DNA from: Patescibacteria group bacterium
GTDB taxonomy: Bacteria; Patescibacteriota; Patescibacteriia; UBA2591; UBA4787
Length of the DNA stretch: 38,596 bases
Reading direction: 5' to 3'
Assembly: GCA_028715115.1 (NCBI GenBank)
Contig: JAQUSN010000001.1
Span: forward strand, 347,150-385,745
Shown: positions 19,135-27,148 of the stretch, one piece after another
Layout: every line of letters starts with the position of its first letter
How positions within the stretch are numbered: the stretch's first letter is position 1
Translations under genes and position numbers: made by a program
Notes under the pieces: model-generated
The model's input: the letters and a program-made list of their open reading frames with translations, nothing else
Databases searched by the model: none
Told to the model about the DNA's origin: nothing

Positions 19135-20322
19135 TTATAACAGATTAATTAATAGACTAAATAGCGCAGCTAGGATAAAAATTATTTTAAATCCGCCGAT
19201 CCAAAGTAATCCCAAGATTAACAGGCCCATTAAGATTCTTCCCAAGATATCGCTAATTTCCATCAGTACGGTATATTCATCAACATATGATCCGCGATCG
19301 GCTGCTTTCTCATACATTAGAGCCGAAAATGGCGTGTTTAACAGAACGGCGGTAAAGGAATGTATGGTGCCGATAACGAAAATCTGAAAAGCAGTTGAAA
19401 TAATGGTTTTTAATAGCCAACCAACAGAATAGATAAATGAACCGTAACGTAAAATTTTTTTCTTGTTGAATTTATCGGTGTATTGGCCGGTGAAAAGGTA
19501 CAAAAGGATGGTTCCGCCGATAATTAGGGCTGAGACGGCGCCTACGGCTAAGTATTGTTTTTCTAATAATTGATAAATAAAAATAGGCCAAATAATGGCG
19601 CCAACTAAATCTTGCGCGCCGTTAGAAATGTAGGCAATTCGCAGATTGGCATTTTCTTTTTTTGCCCACTCTTTGAAGGTTTGCCAGAAAGAAAATTCAA
19701 ATTTTACCGGCACGGGCGTTAAAAAGAAAAGGGGTATGACCGATAAGCCGACGATAATTATACCTAGGATAAACATGAAATTAAAACCATATTGGTAAAG
19801 GACAAAACCAGCGAGAAGAGGCGCGGCCATGCTGGTGATGTATCCAACTATGGCCACATAGGCAACTTGTTTTCCTCGGGAATCACGATGGGTAATATGG
19901 GTAAAATTAGTATGGTAGGGAGTCCAGTAAAGCATTCTGAAAATCGTCAAAACAGCGATAGCTAAAATAGAAAAGACTAATGGATTGTTTTTAAAATAGA
20001 ACAGAAAGAGATAAAATAACACCGAAATTAATCTAGCACTAATCATTGATTGCTTTAGGCCAATTTTTGACATAATAATTGCTCCCAACGGAACGAGCAA
20101 TCCGAAAAGCGTATAACCGATGATGTAAAAAATAATTACCAGAGAAAGTGATTGATGATATGCTTCTAAAAGAAAAATAGGCAAAAATAAGCCTATCATG
20201 CCGTCAATGATTTTTAAGATCAGCTGATAGCAGCAAATTATTTTAAAATCCTTAGAAAAATAAGAGATGTTTAATAATTGAGAAAGGCCTTTTCTGGAAC
20301 GGATGGCTGTTAATTCTTCCAT
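19135..20322 (-). CDS. MFS transporter
   Basis: A 395-residue membrane protein with about eleven or twelve helices. The stretch after helix 2 (IIMSKIGLKQSM) resembles the MFS loop 2-3 motif. The second-half loop TGQYTDKFNKKKILRYGSF is a clear copy of the MFS motif A (D, then KK and R). The N-terminus has a cytoplasmic extension of about 20 residues. The substrate is unknown. It is preceded by a palindrome and a remnant related to the end of rarA, and followed directly by the EamA gene. Confidence 0.85.
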   Translation of the reverse strand: MEELTAIRSRKGLSQLLNISYFSKDFKIICCYQLILKIIDGMIGLFLPIFLLEAYHQSLSLVIIFYIIGYTLFGLLVPLGAIIMSKIGLKQSMISARLISVLFYLFLFYFKNNPLVFSILAIAVLTIFRMLYWTPYHTNFTHITHRDSRGKQVAYVAIVGYITSMAAPLLAGFVLYQYGFNFMFILGIIIVGLSVIPLFFLTPVPVKFEFSFWQTFKEWAKKENANLRIAYISNGAQDLVGAIIWPIFIYQLLEKQYLAVGAVSALIIGGTILLYLFTGQYTDKFNKKKILRYGSFIYSVGWLLKTIISTAFQIFVIGTIHSFTAVLLNTPFSALMYEKAADRGSYVDEYTVLMEISDILGRILMGLLILGLLWIGGFKIIFILAALFSLLINLL

Positions 20323-20327
20323 AAAAT

Positions 20328-20383
20328 TTATTTTTTGTTTTTGGGTTGATAATATTTTTTACCTTTTAGGCGGGTGGCGTAAA
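20328..20383 (-). pseudogene. decayed second copy of the rarA 3' end
   Basis: On the minus strand this spacer reads YATRLKGKKYYQPKNKK and then a stop, closely like the true RarA tail (PTHLKDRKYYKPQKK). The DNA is similar too (CCACCC, CCTAAAAG and AAAATATTA are shared). It looks like a tandem duplicate of the rarA end, or the old tail left after a recombination. No start or coding body remains. Confidence 0.45.
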
Positions 20384-20389
20384 CCCGCC
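20369..20389. repeat. palindrome GGCGGGT/ACCCGCC
   Basis: A perfect 7-bp GC-rich stem with a 7-base loop, flanked by TTAGG and CCTAA. It overlaps the rarA-tail remnant and lacks a T-run on either strand, so it is more likely a dispersed palindrome than a terminator. Confidence 0.5.
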
Positions 20390-20416
20390 CACCTAATATT
20401 AAAATATAAATTTTTA

Positions 20417-21700
20417 TTATTTTTTATTTTCATTTTGTTTTTTTTGAGGTTTGTAATATTTTCTGTCTTTTAGGTGGGTGGGTAAATATTCTTGTTCAAT
20501 TTTGGCGCCAGGATAATTATGCGGATAAAGATAATCTTCACCATAACCTAACTCTTTCATTAATTGTGTGGGCGCGTTACGCAAATGAAGTGGTACCGGT
20601 AGATTTAAAGTTTTTTTTACGTCAGCTTCGGCCGCCAAAAGACCCGCGTAAGAAGCGTTGGATTTTGGCGCGGTTGCCAGATAAGTCACTACGTGCGCTA
20701 GATTAATTTTTGCTTCGGGCAAGCCAACGTATTCCACGGCCCGGCTCGCAGCATTGGCCATTAAAAGGGCCATGGGATCTGCATTAGAAATATCTTCAGA
20801 GGCGAAAATAATCATGCGTCGGGCGATAAAGCGCGGATCTTCACCGGCTTCTAGCATTCGTGCTAGCCAATATAAAGCTGCGTCAGGATTTGACCCGCGC
20901 ATTGATTTAATAAAAGCCGAGACAACATTATAATGTTCTTCGCCGCCCTTATCGTAAATTAGGGCTTGGCGTTGTAAAATGTTGGCGAAAATAATTTTGG
21001 TCAAATGATACGTATCACTCGCATCGGACCTAGCTACATTAAGGGCGATTTCTAAAATATTAAGCGGTAAGCGCGCATCGCCATTAGAGGCTTGAATTAA
21101 AAATTCGAGCGCATCTTTGGTGATTTTTATTTTATTATTTCCCAAGCCATTATTTTTATCTGATAAGGCGCGCTTAATGATCAGAGAAATATCCTTTGGT
21201 CTCAGGGGCTCAAGAACGAAAATCCGACAGCGCGACAAAAGAGGGGAGATAACTTCAAAAGAAGGATTTTCGGTGGTGGCGCCGATTAAAATTATCGAAC
21301 CTTCTTCGACGTAGGGCAAGAAAATCGCTTGCTGCGATTTATTAAAACGGTGGATTTCGTCTATAAAAACGATCGGCGCTGATTTTTCCCTCATACTTAT
21401 TTGTCGGGAGTTGGAAAAATTAGCTCGCGCCTGTTCTAAAAATTTTTTTATATCTTTAGTACTTGCTTCGACGGCCGAATATTGGATGAATCCCAATCCG
21501 GTTTGGCTGGCAATGATACGAGCTAAAGTGGTTTTGCCTGAACCGGGCGGACCCCAAAAAATCATCGAAGGAATTTGTTTTTGTTCGATAAGTGGCCGTA
21601 GGGGTCCGTTTGGACCGACGATTCTTTCTTGGCCAACAAAATCGGCCAAGCTGGTCGGCCTTAATTTCTCTGCTAATGGTCGTTGATTTTTTTCGTTCAT
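20417..21700 (-). CDS. rarA: replication-associated recombination ATPase RarA/MgsA
   Basis: RarA is an AAA+ ATPase related to clamp loaders that acts at stalled replication forks. The 427-residue protein shows LRPTSLADFVGQE at the N-terminus, Walker A GPPGSGKTTLA near residue 50, Walker B IVFIDEIHRFNKSQQ, sensor 1 GATTENPSFEV and the Arg finger region LLSRCRIF. The C-terminal oligomerisation domain has the family sequence IKSMRGSNPDAALYWLARML and ends with YLPTHLKDRKYY. Length and order of motifs are normal. It heads the minus-strand run and is divergent from the foreign beta-propeller gene. Confidence 0.95.
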   Translation of the reverse strand: MNEKNQRPLAEKLRPTSLADFVGQERIVGPNGPLRPLIEQKQIPSMIFWGPPGSGKTTLARIIASQTGLGFIQYSAVEASTKDIKKFLEQARANFSNSRQISMREKSAPIVFIDEIHRFNKSQQAIFLPYVEEGSIILIGATTENPSFEVISPLLSRCRIFVLEPLRPKDISLIIKRALSDKNNGLGNNKIKITKDALEFLIQASNGDARLPLNILEIALNVARSDASDTYHLTKIIFANILQRQALIYDKGGEEHYNVVSAFIKSMRGSNPDAALYWLARMLEAGEDPRFIARRMIIFASEDISNADPMALLMANAASRAVEYVGLPEAKINLAHVVTYLATAPKSNASYAGLLAAEADVKKTLNLPVPLHLRNAPTQLMKELGYGEDYLYPHNYPGAKIEQEYLPTHLKDRKYYKPQKKQNENKK

Positions 21701-21774
21701 AATATATTTATCTAATTATTATAACATAAAGTCGCCACTTGACAAAGGGGTAAATTTTGAGAGAATTATCAAAT

Positions 21775-21781
21775 AGGAGGT
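21775..21781 (+). promoter_or_regulatory. strong Shine-Dalgarno site AGGAGGT
   Basis: This full-length site lies 3 bases before the ATG at 21785. Most genes in the window have none, so it is a mark of the foreign origin of this gene. Confidence 0.7.
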
Positions 21782-21784
21782 GCC

Positions 21785-23152
21785 ATGATAAAGCACTTTT
21801 TCGTTTTAGGGCTCGTGTTTGCGACGTCCTGGGCTAACTGGCCGATGTTTCGGCATGACAGTCAGCATTCAGGGCGAAGCAATTTTGACTTAGGACCGTC
21901 GCTGATTTGGCAACGTCAACTCGGCGATTCGGTTTCGGTCAAAACCTGTCCGCTCGTGGTTGAGCGCGAGAGCGGAGATGCGGTTCTTATTGGTAGTCAA
22001 TCAGGCTTACATGCTTTTTCGTCAAGTGGCGAGAGCTTGTGGGTCAGTTTGATCGGCTTGATTGAGTATGCGCCACTTGTAGTTAGCGGCGATACCGGCA
22101 TCTGGCTTGTGGCTAGTGAAACTCTTTTCGGCCTATCTTGGTCGGGAGAGATAAGGTCGCGGCTAAGAGTCGGCGTATCAGGCGGCCACTTAAGCGGTTT
22201 TGGCAATCGGTTTTACGTCTTAGCCGACGATCGGCTTTGGGCGTTAGACCGTACCGGTCGCTTGTTGTGGCAAACCGAAGATCTGGGTCCGGGCTTTGAG
22301 AACACGTCGGCGGTAGTCGATACGGCCACGGGTAATGTCTATGTGATAACGTTGGGCAATACCCTGGCTTATTACGATTACCGTCTCTACGGGTTTGATT
22401 CGCTTGGCGGGCAGTTTTTCCCGCGCAAAGAAGAGCTTCTCTTCTGGCCGGGCGGCTGCCAATTGTCGCCGGTTATTTCTAGCGACACGTTGTACTTTGG
22501 TCTGGTCTACAGCTTCGGCTGGCAATCGGGCCTACTCATCTACGATCTCGCAGGCAATCTGCTACACGCGCTGTCAGAAGATGATGGATTGGGCTATATT
22601 ACTCCGGTTGTACATGACAGTACCATCGTGTTGTCTAGCATCGGGTTCAACAACAGACTCAAGTCCTATCAGTCTTGCCAACTGCAGTGGCTGTACGCGC
22701 TTGAACCGGGTTACTCATCGCCGGTAGTTGATGACAGCGGGAATTTGGCCGTTGGTACGATCGGCGGTCAGTTCCTTGTTTTCAATTCTAACGGCGGAAT
22801 CGGTTTCGAATATGACAGTTTGGCGGGTCAAGTTAGTTCGCCGGCTGTCGATGACTCGGGCGCCATTTACGTGGCCACTGACGCTGGTTGGCTGTATAAG
22901 TTTGCCGCCGAACCAACGGGCGCGACAGAACCGGAAGTTCATCCGCAAGTACAAACCGCGATCGTTAGCTCAAATCCGTTCGCCGAACAGGTTAGCATCG
23001 TTAGCCAGCGACCCTTTAAGATTTACGATCTGACGGGTCGTCTGGTTTTCGCTGGCCAGCCTGGTCGTCTTAACTGGGGAAGGGACGTTACTAGAGGAAT
23101 CTACTTTGTCGAGACGGGCAAAGCAGTCCTCAAGCTCGCAAAAGTGCAATAG
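21785..23152 (+). CDS. secreted PQQ-like beta-propeller protein with type IX-secretion-like tail
   Basis: A 455-residue protein with a signal peptide (IKHFFVLGLVFATSWA) and a series of propeller blades containing W, G and SSPVVDDSG-type repeats (for example SPVVDDSGNLAVGT and SPAVDDSGAIYVAT). The last 70 residues look like a type IX secretion C-terminal sorting domain: SSNPFAEQVSIVS, FKIYDLTGRLVFAG, RGIYFVETG and a short basic end. Such proteins are typical of Bacteroidota, Cloacimonadota and WOR-3, not of CPR bacteria. Base composition is much richer in GC than the flanks. A textbook Shine-Dalgarno (AGGAGGT, 21775-21781) and its own terminator support recent transfer. Its cargo role is unknown. 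Confidence 0.8.
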   Translation: MIKHFFVLGLVFATSWANWPMFRHDSQHSGRSNFDLGPSLIWQRQLGDSVSVKTCPLVVERESGDAVLIGSQSGLHAFSSSGESLWVSLIGLIEYAPLVVSGDTGIWLVASETLFGLSWSGEIRSRLRVGVSGGHLSGFGNRFYVLADDRLWALDRTGRLLWQTEDLGPGFENTSAVVDTATGNVYVITLGNTLAYYDYRLYGFDSLGGQFFPRKEELLFWPGGCQLSPVISSDTLYFGLVYSFGWQSGLLIYDLAGNLLHALSEDDGLGYITPVVHDSTIVLSSIGFNNRLKSYQSCQLQWLYALEPGYSSPVVDDSGNLAVGTIGGQFLVFNSNGGIGFEYDSLAGQVSSPAVDDSGAIYVATDAGWLYKFAAEPTGATEPEVHPQVQTAIVSSNPFAEQVSIVSQRPFKIYDLTGRLVFAGQPGRLNWGRDVTRGIYFVETGKAVLKLAKVQ

Positions 23153-23189
23153 GGGCTGGACAACCAGCCCCTTTGTATTATTTTTTTCT
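23151..23189 (+). terminator. strong intrinsic terminator after the beta-propeller gene
   Basis: A 9-bp perfect GC-rich stem AGGGGCTGG / CCAGCCCCT with an ACAA loop is followed by TTGTATTATTTTTTT. It begins at the stop codon. Confidence 0.85.
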
Positions 23190-23209
23190 CTTGTGGATAA
23201 GTAGGTCTA

Positions 23210-23238
23210 TTGACAATCCCTTTTATTTGTTTTATACT
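23210..23238 (+). promoter_or_regulatory. promoter for clpP
   Basis: TTGACA (23210-23215) and TATACT (23233-23238) with a 17-base spacer. The ATG is 43 bases further on. A perfect DnaA-box sequence TGTGGATAA lies just upstream (23192-23200). Confidence 0.75.
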
Positions 23239-23280
23239 CTCATCAAAGGTTTTAATATAGTAATTGGTTTAATATAAATT

Positions 23281-23859
23281 ATGCAACTTATTCCGACGGT
23301 TATAGAAAAATCGTCACAGGGAGAAAGGGCATATGATATTTATTCTCGGCTTCTAAAAGAGAGAATCATTTTCTTGGGTGATGTTATCGATGATAATGTC
23401 GCCAATACTGTTATTGCTCAGCTACTTTTTTTGGAAAGCGAAGATAAGGAAAAAGACATTAAACTTTATATTAATACTCCCGGAGGATCCGTAACAGCTG
23501 GTTTAGCAATTTATGACACGATGCAGTATGTAAAACCAGATGTGTCTACCATTTGTGTTGGCACCGCTGCTTCAATGGGCGCGGTTCTGCTCGCTAGTGG
23601 AGCAAAGAAAAAAAGATTTGCTCTGCCCAACGCTGAAATCATGATTCACCAAGTCATGGGCGGCGCCGAAGGTCCGGCCATTGATGTAAAAATCAGAGCC
23701 GAACATATTTTACGCGTGCGAGACCGCATTAACAAAATTTTAGCCAAGCATACCAATCAGACTCTGGTTAAAATAGAGCACGACACGGATCGCGATTATT
23801 TTATGAGCGCCGAAGAGGCCCTCAAATACGGGGTTATTGATAAAATCATCAACAAATAG
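23281..23859 (+). CDS. clpP: ATP-dependent Clp protease proteolytic subunit
   Basis: ClpP is the serine peptidase that forms a two-ring barrel and degrades proteins fed by ClpX, ClpA or ClpC. The 192-residue protein has the catalytic triad Ser98 (GTAASMGA), His123 (MIHQVMGG) and Asp172 (DRDYF). The N-terminal sequence [31 protein letters not shown], in parts, matches the family, including the processing and axial-loop region. Length is standard. It has its own promoter and no nearby clpX. A complex hairpin region follows before rny. Confidence 0.97.
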   Translation: MQLIPTVIEKSSQGERAYDIYSRLLKERIIFLGDVIDDNVANTVIAQLLFLESEDKEKDIKLYINTPGGSVTAGLAIYDTMQYVKPDVSTICVGTAASMGAVLLASGAKKKRFALPNAEIMIHQVMGGAEGPAIDVKIRAEHILRVRDRINKILAKHTNQTLVKIEHDTDRDYFMSAEEALKYGVIDKIINK

Positions 23860-23892
23860 CTGATCAACAACTTAGATTTTCTTTTTTAAAAG

Positions 23893-23963
23893 CCGAGTCA
23901 AGGTCTCGGTCTTTTGTTTCTTCGCAAGGCATTGCGGTTAGAAACAAAAGACCCTGTAAGGGT
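23893..23963 (+). promoter_or_regulatory. three overlapping hairpins between clpP and rny
   Basis: CCGAG / CTCGG followed by TCTTTTG looks like a terminator for clpP. It overlaps a perfect 13-bp stem, GGTCTTTTGTTTC (23908-23920) with GAAACAAAAGACC (23941-23953), whose 20-base loop holds CGCAA / TTGCG. That stem shares its last bases with a third hairpin, ACCC / GGGT (23951-23963). The stems are partly exclusive, as in an attenuator. Confidence 0.55.
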
Positions 23964-24014
23964 AACATTAATTAAGTTATAATTATTATTTTAACGTAAC
24001 GTATAAGAGGACTT

Positions 24015-25532
24015 ATGATTTATACTGCATATTTATTAATTGCTTTAGTAGTTGGCGTGGTGATTGGTTATGTGGCACGCAAGGTCATTGCTCAAAAAAG
24101 AACTGCTTCGGCAGAAGCCAAGGCAGAAGAATTAATTCGCAATGCCAAAACTAAACAGCAAGAATTGTTTTTTAAAGCGCGCGAGGAAGCGCTAAAAATC
24201 ATCGAAGAAGCGAAAAAAGAAGAACAATCTCACCGGCAGGAATTAAAATCAGCCGAAGAGCGGTTTGAGAGACGCCAATCGATGTTTGACAAAAAATTAT
24301 TGGAGCTCGAAGAGAATCAAAAAGAACTAACTGATCGAGCGGCTCGTTTAGAGGAAGCGAAGGTTAAGATTAAAAAAATCTACGAAGACGCTAAAGTAAA
24401 ATTAGAAGAAATTTCTGGTTATAGCAAAGAACAGGCGCAGCAAGTTTTGTTTGAACAAATCGAAAAAGACAATCAGGATATTGTTTTAGAACGAATAAAA
24501 AAACTCGAGAAATTTGGTTCAGATCAAATCGACAAAAAAGCCAAACAAATGCTTTCCACTGCCATGGAACGCTTAGCTTCATCTGTTTCAACCGAACGTA
24601 CGACCAGCTCCGTTAACCTTCCTTCAGATGATATGAAGGGTAGAATTATCGGGCGCGAAGGCAGAAACATTAAAGTCATCGAGCAATTAACAGGCGTAGA
24701 AATCGTAGTTGATGATACGCCAGAAGTTATTTTTGCTTCAAGTTTTAATCCGATTCGTCGGCAATTAGCTAAAAGAACCCTGGAAAAATTAATTGCCGAT
24801 GGTCGCATTCAGCCGGCGCGTATTGAAAAATACGTCGAAGAAGCTAAAACAGAATTAATTCAAGAAATTAAATCGGCTGGTGAAGACGCGGTTTATCAAC
24901 TTGGCATCGCCGGACTCGATCCCAAATTGGTGCAATTACTTGGTCGATTAAAATATCGAACTAGTTATGGCCAAAATGTTTTACAGCACTCAATAGAAAC
25001 AGCTAATCTTGCCGCAATTTTGGCTTCTGATTTGGGGGTCAATGTGGCCATGGCTAAAAAGGCAGGCTTATTGCATGATATCGGCAAGGCCATTGATCAT
25101 GAAACCGAAGGCACTCACCCGGAGATTGGCCGTGACTTAGCTAAAAAATATAATTTGCCAGAAGAAATAATCACTGCTATTGGCACGCACCACGAAGATC
25201 ATCCGCCAATCATCGAAGCGGTTATCGTTAAAGTGGCCGACGCCTTATCAGGCGCTCGACCTGGCGCGCGACGTGATAGTTACGAAGATTATATTAAGCG
25301 TCTAGACGATTTGGAACAAGTTGCCAAAACATTTAAAGGTGTGGACAAAGTTTATGCTATTCAGGCTGGTCGAGAAATCAGAGTGTTTGTACTGCCGCAA
25401 GAAGTTGATGATTTGGCTGCAGCTAAATTAGCGCGAGCCGTTGCTGATAAAATAGAAGCTGATTTAAAATATCCAGGCGAAATAAAAGTAACGGTTATTC
25501 GCGAAAGCAAAGTGGTAGAGTTCGCCAGGTAG
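24015..25532 (+). CDS. rny: ribonuclease Y
   Basis: RNase Y is a membrane-bound endoribonuclease that starts mRNA decay. The 505-residue protein has an N-terminal membrane helix (residues 3-22), a long coiled coil (about 30-180), a KH domain with GRIIGREGRNIKVIEQLTG near residue 210, and an HD domain with the metal-binding LLHDIGKAIDHE near residue 348. The final domain ends with VTVIRESKVVEFAR, as in the family. A GAGG-type Shine-Dalgarno lies 5 bases before ATG 24015. The next gene, ymdB-like, is a known neighbour of rny in Firmicutes too. Confidence 0.96.
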   Translation: MIYTAYLLIALVVGVVIGYVARKVIAQKRTASAEAKAEELIRNAKTKQQELFFKAREEALKIIEEAKKEEQSHRQELKSAEERFERRQSMFDKKLLELEENQKELTDRAARLEEAKVKIKKIYEDAKVKLEEISGYSKEQAQQVLFEQIEKDNQDIVLERIKKLEKFGSDQIDKKAKQMLSTAMERLASSVSTERTTSSVNLPSDDMKGRIIGREGRNIKVIEQLTGVEIVVDDTPEVIFASSFNPIRRQLAKRTLEKLIADGRIQPARIEKYVEEAKTELIQEIKSAGEDAVYQLGIAGLDPKLVQLLGRLKYRTSYGQNVLQHSIETANLAAILASDLGVNVAMAKKAGLLHDIGKAIDHETEGTHPEIGRDLAKKYNLPEEIITAIGTHHEDHPPIIEAVIVKVADALSGARPGARRDSYEDYIKRLDDLEQVAKTFKGVDKVYAIQAGREIRVFVLPQEVDDLAAAKLARAVADKIEADLKYPGEIKVTVIRESKVVEFAR

Positions 25533-25533
25533 T

Positions 25534-25556
25534 CCTGCCTGCCGGTAGGTAGGGAG
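25534..25556. repeat. palindrome CCTGCCTGCC/GGTAGGTAGG
   Basis: A GC-rich hairpin just after the rny stop, with two G-T pairs in the stem and almost no loop. CAGGCAGG sequences also occur at 33470-33488. It is followed by GGAGGTTTGACC with no T-run. Confidence 0.45.
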
Positions 25557-25700
25557 GTTTGACCGTCATAAAATTGCGACCATAAACCAAAAACTTTAAA
25601 TTAAACGAGGCAAAACCATTGGTAATTAATATTAATCAGGTCAGAGGCTGGAGCAATGTCAAATTTCTACCAACCTGGTTCGCCAGATAAAACAACAACA

Positions 25701-26519
25701 ATGAAAATACTTTTTTTTGGAGACGTATTCGGCAAGATGGGGCGATTAGCCCTGGTTAAAGAGTTGCCTAAGATTAAAAAAAAATGGCGACCCGACTTAA
25801 CCTTAGCTAATGTTGAAAACATGGCCCACGGTAAGGGCGTGACCATCAAAACACTTCGACAATTAAGCGAGGCTGGCATTGACGCTTTTACATCTGGAGA
25901 TCACTTCTGGTCAAAGAAGGAAGAACTTGATAAAATTAAGAAATTAGAGATACCTATTATTAGGCCTGACAATTTTAAAGGTAAATTGGCCGGTCGCGGC
26001 CACTTGGTCATAAAATGCAATAAAAAAAATGTTTTACTCGTTAATTTAATGGGTCGGACATTCTCCAAATATCAAGACGAACGCGGAGTCAGTACTTTAG
26101 CTAATCCTTTTAAGGTGGCCGACAAGATATTAAAAAAGTATCCGCGCGTTAAAATTAAAATAGTTGATTTTCACGGCGAAGCTACTTCGGAAAAAGTCAG
26201 CCTGGGTCATTATTTGAATGGGCGAGTATCGGCGATTTTAGGCACTCATACGCACATACCGACGGCCGATGAACAAACTTTATCTAGAGGCACCGCCTAT
26301 ATCACTGACGTCGGCATGGTTGGCCCAAAAGATTCGGTCATTGGTGTGGAAAAAACTGTTATTTTGGATAGATTTTTACATGACATTTTTACTGGACCGA
26401 TTAAAATGGAAATTCCTGAAACAGGCTCGGCTGTCATTAATGGAGTTGTTGTTGAGATTGACGATAAAACGGGCCAAGCTAAAAAAATTAGCAGAATAAA
26501 TCAAGAAACATTAATTTAG
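25701..26519 (+). CDS. ymdB: YmdB-like metallophosphoesterase (TIGR00282 family)
   Basis: A 272-residue binuclear metallophosphoesterase related to B. subtilis YmdB, which hydrolyses cyclic nucleotides and influences biofilm formation. It has metal ligands in FFGDVFGKMGR near the N-terminus, ANVENMAHGKG, TSGDHFW, FHGEATSEK and GTHTHIPTAD. The frame is open to 25656, but the ATG at 25701, directly before KILFFGDVFGKMG, fits the family start, so the 15 earlier codons are probably not translated. It follows rny, the same order as in Firmicutes. Confidence 0.88.
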   Translation: MKILFFGDVFGKMGRLALVKELPKIKKKWRPDLTLANVENMAHGKGVTIKTLRQLSEAGIDAFTSGDHFWSKKEELDKIKKLEIPIIRPDNFKGKLAGRGHLVIKCNKKNVLLVNLMGRTFSKYQDERGVSTLANPFKVADKILKKYPRVKIKIVDFHGEATSEKVSLGHYLNGRVSAILGTHTHIPTADEQTLSRGTAYITDVGMVGPKDSVIGVEKTVILDRFLHDIFTGPIKMEIPETGSAVINGVVVEIDDKTGQAKKISRINQETLI

Positions 26520-26532
26520 TAATTGATATCTT

Positions 26533-26670
26533 ATGCCAAAGAGAACCTATCAACCTAAAAAAAGAAAGAGAACTCGCTGCCATGGTTTCTTAAAAAGAAT
26601 GAGAAGCCGCACTGGTTGCCAAGTGATTAAACGCCGCCGAGCCAAAGGACGCAAAAAATTAACCGTTTAG
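26533..26670 (+). CDS. rpmH: 50S ribosomal protein L34
   Basis: A 45-residue, very basic protein that starts [18 protein letters not shown] and continues [22 protein letters not shown], the L34 signature. The usual N-terminal sequence MKRTYQP is recognisable, with one extra residue (Pro). It lies 13 bases after the ymdB-like gene and 100 bases before rnpA, the classical rpmH-rnpA-yidC order. Confidence 0.96.
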   Translation: MPKRTYQPKKRKRTRCHGFLKRMRSRTGCQVIKRRRAKGRKKLTV

Positions 26671-26704
26671 CCACTACTAATTTACAAATCTTTTACCCTT
26701 TAGT

Positions 26705-26737
26705 CCGTCCCGTTTACTGAACGAACGGGTCCAGGAC
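26705..26737. repeat. hairpin CCCGTT/AACGGG between rpmH and rnpA
   Basis: A 6-bp perfect GC-rich stem with a 9-base loop, flanked by GTCCGT and GTCCAGGAC. There is no T-run, so it may be a processing site or a dispersed palindrome. Confidence 0.4.
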
Positions 26738-26770
26738 GAATATACAAATTACGAATTGATTTTTAATTTT

Positions 26771-27109
26771 ATGTTAGACAGAGCTCATCGTTTAACAAAA
26801 GACATTGATTTTGAGAAGCTGGCGAAGAGTGGGCGAGCGGTCTATGGTGGCGAACTTGCCTTGAAGTGGCGTAAAAATGATTTAGCGCAATCGCGCTTTG
26901 GCTTTGTCATTTCGACCAAGGTTTCAAAAAAAGCAGTCGTGCGCAATAAAATCAAGCGCCGAATGCGCGCCATAGTTCGTTTAAGTTTAAGCAAAATTAA
27001 GCCCGGTTATGATATAATGATTTTAACCAGGACCGAAATCGTAAAATTATCTTACGCCGAGCTAAAGTCGAAACTAGAATTATTATTAAAACAAGCTAGT
27101 TTACTATAG
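26771..27109 (+). CDS. rnpA: ribonuclease P protein component
   Basis: RnpA is the basic protein that helps the RNase P RNA cut the 5' leader from pre-tRNA. The 112-residue protein starts LDRAHRLTKDIDFEKL, the family N-terminus, and has the RNR-type motif as KKAVVRNKIKRRMRAIVR, followed by PGYDIMILTR. The ATG at 26771 is preferred over an in-frame start at 26756, because the first five extra codons do not match the family. The neighbours rpmH and yidC confirm the call. The RNase P RNA gene was not found in the window. Confidence 0.95.
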   Translation: MLDRAHRLTKDIDFEKLAKSGRAVYGGELALKWRKNDLAQSRFGFVISTKVSKKAVVRNKIKRRMRAIVRLSLSKIKPGYDIMILTRTEIVKLSYAELKSKLELLLKQASLL

Positions 27110-27148
27110 TTAGTAAAATAACTTCATTAATTTTTTAACAATTTTGGC

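Noticed and set aside
23192-23200. Perfect DnaA box TGTGGATAA upstream of clpP
   Set aside because: It is a single isolated box; one such 9-mer is plausible by chance, and no cluster or other origin feature is near.
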